Shown here: positions 12,778 through 17,729 of the stretch, piece after piece
How the letters are laid out: every line of letters begins with the position of its first letter
Position numbering within the stretch: the stretch's first letter is position 1
Virus record (IMG/VR): IMGVR_UViG_3300001827_000102
Coordinates: 1 to 22,030 of that record
Strand: one strand, 5' to 3'
Source: a virus
Length of the DNA: 22,030 nucleotides
Program-made: the position numbers and the translations under genes
The notes under the pieces: model-generated
The model's database searches: none
The model's input: only the letters and a program-made list of their open reading frames with translations
Told to the model about the DNA's origin: nothing

Positions 12778-13302
12778 ATGGCAGAGAAGCAGCAAAAATT
12801 GACTAATCGGCAGATGACTTTCGCTCGTCATGTTGTTGAGGGAATTTATAGCAATGCTGAATGTGCGCGCAAAGCAGGGTATTCACCTGAACTTGCGCAT
12901 CAACGTGCAGCGCGATTGTTGAACGGGAGAGACTATCCGCTGGTCCCAGAATACATAAAGGAATTGCGCGAGGAGAGAGAGCGGAGGTACGGCGTCACCA
13001 CTATAGGGCAGCTACAACGGCTCCACCAGCTATCTAAGGGCGCGGAGGATGCAGGACAGTTTTCCGCTGCGATAAACGCAGAGAAAATCCGCTCCGCTTT
13101 GGGTGGGCTGACTGTTGATCGACGTGAGAACATTAACCAGATTGATCAGCTATCCCGTGATGAAATTGTGGCTCGTCTCTCTGACCTGCAAAAGAAATAC
13201 CCACAAGCCTTTACCCTTGAGGGAAACTACAAGGATATAACACCAAATGAGCAGGGGACCGGAGGCGAATCTTTGGCAATTAGTCAGGAAAAATCTTCCT
13301 AA
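12778..13302 (+). CDS. Terminase small subunit, 174 aa
   Basis: This protein recognises the packaging site and feeds the genome to the large subunit. The N-terminal part, KLTNRQMTFARHVVEGIYSNAECARKAGYSPELAHQRAARLLNG, is the helix-turn-helix of the Terminase_2 family, with the usual L-T-x-x-Q-x-x-F-A-x-x-x-V-x-G and A-x-x-AGYS. A long helix follows (YIKELREERERRYGVTTIGQLQRLHQLSKGAEDAGQFSAAINAEKIRS), then LSRDEIVARLSDLQKKYP. The length suits the family. AGGAAA precedes the ATG. Its end overlaps the nuclease gene by 56 bases. The large subunit lies about 8.5 kb downstream rather than next door. Confidence 0.88.
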   Translation: MAEKQQKLTNRQMTFARHVVEGIYSNAECARKAGYSPELAHQRAARLLNGRDYPLVPEYIKELREERERRYGVTTIGQLQRLHQLSKGAEDAGQFSAAINAEKIRSALGGLTVDRRENINQIDQLSRDEIVARLSDLQKKYPQAFTLEGNYKDITPNEQGTGGESLAISQEKSS

Positions 13303-13702
13303 AAAGTGTTTTGCTACCCGTATTGAGAACAAGCACGGCGGGGGTGTCCCCGATGTCCATGCCGTTTGGGACGGCATATCCTTTTGGATGGAGCTAAAAA
13401 CGCTAAAAGGCAACAAACCAAATTTGTCGCCTCATCAGATTGCGTGGAATATGGCGTATTGGGCTCGAGGAGGATCAAATTTCTTCTTAGTAAAGTGCCT
13501 CTCTACCAAGAAGCTATATTTGTTTACGGGGGAAAAAGGTCCGGATTTGCATGATCGGGGGGTATCGGGGACCGATGGGCAGTGTTTCGATGACCTTGCG
13601 TCTCTTTTCGAAGCCTTGCGTCTCTTGTGCCGCCGTGTTTCCGAGCCTTGCGGCTCTGCGGCGGCGGGTTCCAGCCCCGGGGCTACCGGGGATGGGACAT
13701 AG
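13247..13702 (+). CDS. VRR-NUC/PD-(D/E)XK nuclease, 151 aa
   Basis: The active-site pattern is clear: E27 in RIENKHGG, D36 in GGGVPDVHAV, E49 and K51 in FWMELKTLKG, and Q64 in LSPHQIAWNMAYWARGG. This is the VRR-NUC arrangement of the PD-(D/E)XK fold, used for Holliday junctions, branched DNA or packaging-related cuts. The fold appears complete by about residue 95 (KLYLFTGEKG). The last 50 residues are low in predicted structure, and their DNA is a chain of hairpins with a 13-base direct repeat, so the protein tail may be a by-product of an RNA element. The ATG at 13247 overlaps terminase small subunit by 56 bases and has no strong ribosome site. Confidence 0.82.
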   Translation: MSRGPEANLWQLVRKNLPKKCFATRIENKHGGGVPDVHAVWDGISFWMELKTLKGNKPNLSPHQIAWNMAYWARGGSNFFLVKCLSTKKLYLFTGEKGPDLHDRGVSGTDGQCFDDLASLFEALRLLCRRVSEPCGSAAAGSSPGATGDGT

Positions 13703-13773
13703 AATAAAGCGTCCGAGGAACGAGGACACATTTCTAAGCGCGTCTTCAACGCGCAAGTGACCGCGACTAGCGG
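13594..13773 (+). other. Chain of five hairpins at the 3' end of the nuclease gene
   Basis: In order: 13629-13634 with 13660-13665 (GCCGCC/GGCGGC), enclosing GAGCC-TTGC-GGCTC (13643-13656); CCCCGG/CCGGGG (13675-13691); GTCC/GGAC (13711-13727); GCGCGT/ACGCGC (13738-13754); and CCGC/GCGG (13761-13773). A direct repeat CCTTGCGTCTCTT precedes them at 13594 and 13614. The hairpins cross the stop codon at 13702. They could be a terminator and 3'-stabilising element or a separate small RNA. Confidence 0.55.
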
Positions 13774-13794
13774 CACACCTTTTTCTGCTGAAGT

Positions 13795-13822
13795 AAAAAA
13801 GGGAGCCGAAGCCCCCTTTCTC
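13795..13822 (-). terminator. Rho-independent terminator with cUUCGg loop for the 15513-13823 cluster
   Basis: Read leftward: GGGGGC, loop TTCG, GCTCCC, then six T. The stem has one G-U pair and is closed by C-G around UUCG, a very stable tetraloop. It begins directly after the stop codon of the 49-aa gene at 13823. On the + strand the stem has an A/C mismatch, so leftward use is favoured. Confidence 0.88.
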
Positions 13823-13972
13823 TTACTTACTTGGCATCAGGATTTCCTTCAGTTCGCCAACACTCAGCCCTAGCATACCCGCGTATGTTGAGAGCAAGAG
13901 GTTGGGGTTGTTGTCGTAGAACTCGCGGATCTGATCGTCATCCCAAGTGTCCATGTTCGCCTCAGTGTCCAT
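13823..13972 (-). CDS. Small phage protein, 49 aa, with duplicated start region
   Basis: It encodes MDTEANMDTWDDDQIREFYD, then NNPNLLLSTYAGMLGLSVGE, ending LKEILMPSK. The pattern D-x-x-I-R-x-FY-x-NNPNL, then L-A-G-x-x-G-x-x-VGELK-x-IL, is that of a small HTH-like protein common in phages; function unknown. AGGAGG lies five bases before the ATG at 13972. An 18-base tandem duplication repeats GAGG, spacer, ATG and the next codons, so 13954 is an equally good start giving 43 residues. It is last in the cluster, and the terminator follows its stop. Confidence 0.75.
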   Translation of the reverse strand: MDTEANMDTWDDDQIREFYDNNPNLLLSTYAGMLGLSVGELKEILMPSK

Positions 13973-14126
13973 GTTCGCCTCCTTCGTTTGCGATTTTGCA
14001 AGCGAGGTTCCATGTCAGCATTGCGAACAGTGTTGCAACGCTGCGCTCATCGCCGCTGAGTGATTGCAGCCGATCCTCTAGGTCGGTCCAGCTGCTTGGT
14101 GTGTCGAAGAGAGTAATTGGTTTCAT
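13962..14126 (-). CDS. Small hypothetical protein, 54 aa
   Basis: The frame encodes MKPITLFDTPSSWTDLEDRL, then QSLSGDERSVATLFAMLTWN, ending LACKIANEGGEHGH. It is helical with a hydrophobic centre (VATLFAMLTWNLACKI) that is amphipathic rather than clearly membrane-spanning. The start overlaps the upstream stop as ATGA and the end overlaps the next gene by 11 bases, consistent with a coupled gene. Function unknown. Confidence 0.65.
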   Translation of the reverse strand: MKPITLFDTPSSWTDLEDRLQSLSGDERSVATLFAMLTWNLACKIANEGGEHGH

Positions 14127-14449
14127 TTGAGATATTCCTCCAGTTGGATGATGTCACGATCTCCGATCTCCATTGCGCCGCCTTCGGGGTTGATGAGGTA
14201 CTGAGCGTGGTTGCGTTGTGATATGCCCCAGCGCAGATACCCAAAGACCTTGAGTATGCCGTTGATCCGTTCTCGTGTTGTGACGGTAGGCCAGCCTGCC
14301 ATTGTGATGCAGAGATGTCCGTCTTCGTCCCGATAGGCGATACGATTTCCGTGTAGCCAGACGGTTTGCCCATCGGTGCTGGTGCGGGCAGCCTGTGCGG
14401 GCCGCCCTTCCAGAAACGCTTTAGCTATCTTGTACGTTTCTTTTCTCAT
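14123..14449 (-). CDS. Conserved small phage protein, 108 aa
   Basis: It reads MRKETYKIAKAFLEGRPAQA, then ARTSTDGQTVWLHGNRIAYRDEDGHLCITMAGWPTVTTRERINGIL and QLEEYLK at the end. The elements A-x-AFL-x-G-x-x-x-x-x-x-N/R-T-x-T-D-G, W-LHGN-IA and AGWPT-TTR-R-N-x-x-L recur in a family of small phage proteins that I recall; the function is not known to me. The ATG at 14449 overlaps the upstream stop as ATGA, with AGGA five bases away. I prefer it to the longer frame to 14476. Confidence 0.75.
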   Translation of the reverse strand: MRKETYKIAKAFLEGRPAQAARTSTDGQTVWLHGNRIAYRDEDGHLCITMAGWPTVTTRERINGILKVFGYLRWGISQRNHAQYLINPEGGAMEIGDRDIIQLEEYLK

Positions 14450-14754
14450 CTGCTTCCTTTCACTTTGAGTTCCCATTCGACGTCGGTGAGGACATCGCTG
14501 ATGAAGTCCCTATCGACGTGGTCGTCTATCATCCCGAAGATTTCGTATGAGTAGTCGCTGATATCGAAGTGACCGTAATCATTGAGCGAGAAGGTGTTGC
14601 TCATCCAGAGTTCGATCTGCTCGTACAGATAGTCATCGGTGAAGCCGTCATTGCTGACGATCCCTGCGATGTGCTCGTTGAACTTCTCGTGTTTGATCAG
14701 GCCATCGACGATAGCGTTGATGAAAGCGTCTACTGCGTTTGAGGTGTCAGTCAT
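14446..14754 (-). CDS. Acidic helical hypothetical protein, 102 aa
   Basis: The sequence is MTDTSNAVDAFINAIVDGLI, KHEKFNEHIAGIVSNDGFTDD, YLYEQIELWMSNTFSLNDYG, then FDISDYSYEIFGMIDDHVDR. By hand count it has about 22 Asp or Glu and six Lys or Arg. Several Asp-Tyr and Asp-Asp steps and short helices suggest a compact acidic domain; mimicry of DNA is possible but untested. I use the ATG at 14754, which overlaps the upstream stop as ATGA with AGGAG seven bases away. The open frame upstream lacks a ribosome site. Confidence 0.65.
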   Translation of the reverse strand: MTDTSNAVDAFINAIVDGLIKHEKFNEHIAGIVSNDGFTDDYLYEQIELWMSNTFSLNDYGHFDISDYSYEIFGMIDDHVDRDFISDVLTDVEWELKVKGSR

Positions 14755-15059
14755 TCCCATTCTCCTGTTGATATGGTGGGCCAAATGTTTGTGGTGGGTT
14801 TGCAACGTTGGAAGTTGCGGATGCGTGACCAGTTGCCGTGGTCGTGCTCTGAGCACTTGGGTGAGAAGCCCATAATACTGTCGTGGTAGCCGATGAAGAG
14901 TCCGGCATCGCAGTCTTCCTCGAGGTAGAAGAAGCCTCCGTTCTTGTAGCTGAACTCTGAGAGGTCATTTTCGGACAGGCCAAGCTCGGCAAGGTCGTCT
15001 CGATGAACTTCGAGCCAGCCGTGACCTGCATCGTGGATGAATCGGTAGTGTTTGCGCAT
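14751..15059 (-). CDS. Conserved small phage/plasmid protein, 102 aa
   Basis: The N terminus MRKHYRFIHDAGHGWLEVHRDDLAELG, then LSEFSYKNGGFFYLEEDCDAG, follows a pattern (H-x-x-x-x-DAGHGWLEV, SYxxG, YLEEDCDA) that I recall from small proteins on phages and conjugative elements. A second part, IGYHDSIMGFSPKCSEHDHGNWSRIRNFQR, has Cys and His that might bind metal. Function unknown. The ATG at 15059 has GGAGG six bases upstream. The end overlaps the next gene as ATGA. Confidence 0.75.
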   Translation of the reverse strand: MRKHYRFIHDAGHGWLEVHRDDLAELGLSENDLSEFSYKNGGFFYLEEDCDAGLFIGYHDSIMGFSPKCSEHDHGNWSRIRNFQRCKPTTNIWPTISTGEWE

Positions 15060-15108
15060 GTGCGCCTCCTGTTGTTGTGCGAGGAGCCGGAGCCCCTCGC
15101 GGTTGAAA

Positions 15109-15513
15109 TTACTTGCGATGTGTGATCGCGTTGTTTGCAAGCTTCTCCATGATCGCTACGAGCGGGTTCACGAAGTCGGCATCGATGTTGAGCTCTTCTG
15201 CGATACGCGCAGCTTCTTCCATCTTGCGAACAAGTTGGTGTTGCTTGAGCGTGTCGCCTGTTGGAAGGTTTTGAATATACTCTTGGATGCCTTCCAGCAT
15301 ATGCTCGATGCTGTTGTGGAGGTTGTACTCGCCGTCGAAGTAGAAGCTCCAGTACTCGCTCACGCTATCTTCGAAAGGCAGGCCGCGATGGTATAGTTTG
15401 CACCGCAGTCTATCGTCGAAAATTTCCGCTTCGAAACATGTCCAGTCGTACTCGAGTCGGTTGAGCAGGTTGTTGATGAGTTGGATTTCGGTTGCGAATA
15501 GTTTGATATCCAT
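15109..15513 (-). CDS. Hypothetical protein, 134 aa; first gene of the second leftward cluster
   Basis: I do not recognise a family. It opens MDIKLFATEIQLINNLLNRLEYDWTCFEAEIFDDRLRCKLYHRG, where a helix is followed by two strands, then has YWSFYFDGEYNLHNSIEHMLEGIQEYIQNLPTGDTLK and a long C-terminal helical part (LVRKMEEAARIAEELNIDADFVNPLVAIMEKLANN). The first half resembles a small alpha/beta domain, the second a helical hairpin. AGGAG lies about eight bases before the ATG. No promoter is clear immediately upstream, so it may depend on a leftward promoter further away or within the structured region. Confidence 0.7.
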   Translation of the reverse strand: MDIKLFATEIQLINNLLNRLEYDWTCFEAEIFDDRLRCKLYHRGLPFEDSVSEYWSFYFDGEYNLHNSIEHMLEGIQEYIQNLPTGDTLKQHQLVRKMEEAARIAEELNIDADFVNPLVAIMEKLANNAITHRK

Positions 15514-15834
15514 TGTGAGATCTCCTTAAAAATGGATGAACACACGCACGACAGAATTACCGTGCGCCGTGCCCCCTCTTTTGCCGGGGCAGGAGCATAG
15601 GGTAAAGGGTCAGCCCCGACACTCGTTCTTAGCATGTACGATCTCGACAGGGCTGACTCGTCCAAAAAAATCCTGCACCAAACGCAACGTCCGAGGGTTC
15701 TGATGCAGCGTAAACTTGAGACAAGATCTGGAGCGGAAAGATCTGCTGGGGCCTCAAGGTTACGCAGCGTCAGGTTCATCGGATGTAGCGTATCTATGGG
15801 CGGAGAACGAAATTCTAGGTCGGGTCGATTTTTC

Positions 15835-15862
15835 AACTAAAAAGAGAGCGAAGCACCACTGA
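15835..15862 (+). repeat. RNA loop module, copy A
   Basis: 28 bases starting AACTAA, A-rich, then GCGAAGCAC. It forms the loop of an 11-bp exact stem (15825-15835 with 15860-15870). It matches copy B at 16278-16305 in 23 of 28 positions, with no gaps. Confidence 0.8.
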
Positions 15863-16156
15863 AAAATCGAGAGGTCGTTCTTCTTGGGATCTATTTTTTT
15901 GTGACCCTTTACGCTGTGCTTCTGAACAGGCTAAGAGCTGGGCTCGAGCCGCACGGTACTTCTGTTGTGTGTGTGTTGGTGCTGGTTGCCCGAACAGATA
16001 CCCGCGTCATCGGCGCAGATGGTGACTTGGCAGATATAAGCGTTTGCGCGTCCAGCGCAAACTCAATCATGTTGGGATGGAATGGCGCGGCATCTGTTCG
16101 GAATAGTCAACCAGCACACCTTAGACTTATCAGTCCTGTGGCAGTAGAAAGTTAAG

Positions 16157-16244
16157 GTGACTGCCTCGATCCTGATTTATCATCGTGCCGCCCTGCCGAC
16201 ATAGGCCAAGGCATGATAAATCAGGATCGTTAGCAGGCAGGCAC
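16157..16244 (+). repeat. Long near-perfect hairpin in the structured region
   Basis: An exact 17-bp stem (16167-16183 with 16213-16229) is extended outward by CTGCCT with AGGCAG across a five-base bulge and by GTG with CAC across an A/G mismatch. The 29-base loop includes TGCC and GGC, which could add inner pairs. Confidence 0.85.
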
Positions 16245-16277
16245 AAAAGAAATGTTCTGCTGTCATCTGGACTCTTA

Positions 16278-16305
16278 AACTAATAAAAGCGCGAAGCACA
16301 ATTGA
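16278..16305 (+). repeat. RNA loop module, copy B
   Basis: The second copy of the AACTAA...GCGAAGCAC module. Here the closing helix is CTTAA (16274-16278) with TTGAG (16302-16306), including a U-G pair, different in sequence from the closing stem of copy A. Confidence 0.75.
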
Positions 16306-16567
16306 GCGTGATCAACCGGACGCACCCGGTTGTCCGGATTGTCAAGGAACGAGTTCCTTGACTCGACTGTCGGTTCGAAAACCGACCACGGTCTGAAGGA
16401 CCGTTTAGGGTTACTGTGGACAATCGTGTCTGAGATCTTGATCCTCTTGCACCCCCCATCCCCCCTGTTTGGGCGGCGTGGGGTGTCTGACGTCTGTGTA
16501 ATGTTAGTTTTGTAAATTCATTGCAGAATAATTTCATTGGGACTCCTAGCCCCCTCAAAAAATTTCG

Positions 16568-16596
16568 GGTATATTTTCATTCGGGTTTTGTGTAAA
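16568..16596 (-). promoter_or_regulatory. Possible leftward promoter overlapping a GTGTAAAC site
   Basis: On the minus strand, TTTACA (16596-16591) and TATACC (16573-16568) are 17 bases apart. The -35 lies inside GTTTACAC, the reverse complement of the GTGTAAAC core repeated at 12565-12670. It would transcribe the structured region and the 15513-13823 cluster leftward. The same site could instead control the rightward virion operon that starts at 16622. Confidence 0.4.
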
Positions 16597-16621
16597 CTGC
16601 CCTAAACTTTTGGAGTTTTTT

Positions 16622-17725
16622 ATGCCTGACAGCACTGACGATCTTCTGAGACAACTTAGAGAGAAGGCTTTTAAGGAAGAGTTAGATTTCCAACGGAAGC
16701 TGCATCCGGAAGCGGATAAGGACATGCAGGAGCGCCGGGCGCGTAATCGGGTTTTTCGGCATCCTCGTGGTGGGGGTGGCGGGATTTATGATTTGTCGCA
16801 GCAGGCTTCTGGGATGCGGTTGCCGCCTAAGAAGAAGTTATCTGGGGGTGGAATTGTTTCGTATTTTGAGAATGGTGGTCAGGCGAAAGGTGTGAGTCTT
16901 TTTGATCTTTTGCGTCCTGAGGTAATGAGGGAGGAGGAACGTAAGAGAGACATTGAGATTAACGAGGAGCGGATTGCGAGGAACGCGGCTCGGGAATATG
17001 AGGTAATGAAGCAGGGTTTGGACAACACGAAGGCGGATATGTTGGCTCGTGCGTATGCTGAGGCGGAGGATGAGTATTTGGTTGGGATGACGCCTACGAA
17101 TCCGAATCCGTTTTTTGAGATGGCTGTATCTGGTGGGCGTCACAGGGGGATGTTTGGCAGTTATCCGACTCGTCCGGTTGAGACGATTCGAACGACGGGG
17201 AGGGATGGTAAGCCTGTGGAGATTAATTATGCTGGTTATAGGCACAGAGGTGGTAAGCCTTTTTTGGCGAATTATGTTCCTAATTATAAGGAACGGGGAT
17301 ATGACTCTCGTGAGTTAGGTCTCCGCCCAACTTTGGAGGGTGCGAACATATCTTCTCCTATTGATTATGGGGATCTTTATCAGCAGCGTCTTCGCCCTGT
17401 TTTTACGGATCCTTATTTGGCTACGCCTGAGATTTTGGCGCATGAGGCTGCTCATATTGGGGAGATGGAGTTTATACGTGAGAATATGGATGTATTTCGT
17501 CCTTTGATGGAGGAGCGGGGGAGTGGGGCGTATGACACGGCGGAATTTTTGGTAGAGTTATTTGAGCCTCCGGAGGCGGATGAGAAGTTTACGGATTCGT
17601 CTGTGACGGATGCGGAGCGGATTGCGGCACAGGCGTATTTTAGGACGGGTGAGTTAGACACTGAGGTTCTTGGTCCTGCGTTAAGTGCTTTACTTGTACG
17701 TTTACGTGGTGCTGTGAGGAAGTAG
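16622..17725 (+). CDS. Virion-type protein with HExxH zincin motif, 367 aa
   Basis: The protein has a charged N-terminal helix (residues 1-45), a glycine-rich stretch with GGGIVSYFENGG (75-86), a long Glu/Arg helix (100-150), then a domain with TPEILAHEAAHIGEMEFI. H274-E275-A276-A277-H278 is a textbook HExxH zinc-binding site in a helix, so a metallopeptidase-like fold is likely. A third ligand may be one of the Glu residues after TAEFLVELFEPPEA. FENGG-type glycine motifs recur in long proteins of marine phage structural regions. It could process or degrade protein during assembly or entry, which is inference. The ATG at 16622 has GGAG about six bases upstream. It is the first gene of the rightward virion operon. 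Confidence 0.7.
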   Translation: MPDSTDDLLRQLREKAFKEELDFQRKLHPEADKDMQERRARNRVFRHPRGGGGGIYDLSQQASGMRLPPKKKLSGGGIVSYFENGGQAKGVSLFDLLRPEVMREEERKRDIEINEERIARNAAREYEVMKQGLDNTKADMLARAYAEAEDEYLVGMTPTNPNPFFEMAVSGGRHRGMFGSYPTRPVETIRTTGRDGKPVEINYAGYRHRGGKPFLANYVPNYKERGYDSRELGLRPTLEGANISSPIDYGDLYQQRLRPVFTDPYLATPEILAHEAAHIGEMEFIRENMDVFRPLMEERGSGAYDTAEFLVELFEPPEADEKFTDSSVTDAERIAAQAYFRTGELDTEVLGPALSALLVRLRGAVRK

Positions 17726-17729
17726 TTAG

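Larger units (their letters stand above)
15541..16410 (+). ncRNA. Candidate giant structured non-coding RNA, about 0.9 kb
   Basis: No credible gene lies in 15514-16621, but the + strand folds almost continuously. Helices by position: 15545-50/15561-66; 15570-75/15586-91; 15609-16/15650-57; 15682-706/15767-91 (A-A mismatches and one internal loop) continuing as 15708-20/15753-65 and 15724-29/15739-44; 15802-10/15875-83; 15825-35/15860-70; 15913-19/15951-57; 15929-38/15942-50; 15979-88/16108-17 stacked on 15990-99/16092-101; 16042-49/16055-62; 16157-83/16213-44; 16274-78/16302-06; 16313-19/16326-32; 16341-49/16354-62; 16369-75/16380-86; 16388-93/16399-404. GATTGTC at 16337 can also close the last three hairpins with GACAATC at 16419. 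Size and phage context recall GOLLD and ROOL RNAs. I cannot confirm membership, exact ends or promoter. Confidence 0.6.

Noticed and set aside
13640-13773. tRNA-like element (GGGTTCCA resembles a T loop)
   Set aside because: The flanking arm does not pair as a five-base T stem, and no acceptor or anticodon arm could be placed.
14747-15031. 94-aa minus-strand frame
   Set aside because: It is in another frame within the better 102-aa gene and is Ser/Thr/Pro-rich as expected of a shadow frame.
15360-15836. 158-aa minus-strand frame crossing the start of the 134-aa gene
   Set aside because: It overlaps the better 134-aa gene in another frame, has no ribosome site, and its upstream half lies in the hairpin-rich region.
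15901-16155. 84-aa open frame on the + strand inside the structured region
   Set aside because: No ribosome site, unlikely composition, and the same bases form long-range helices; it reads as a chance frame.
15541-16510. Group I or group II intron
   Set aside because: I could not identify the group I core or a group II domain V, and no interrupted gene flanks the region. A covariance search would be decisive.
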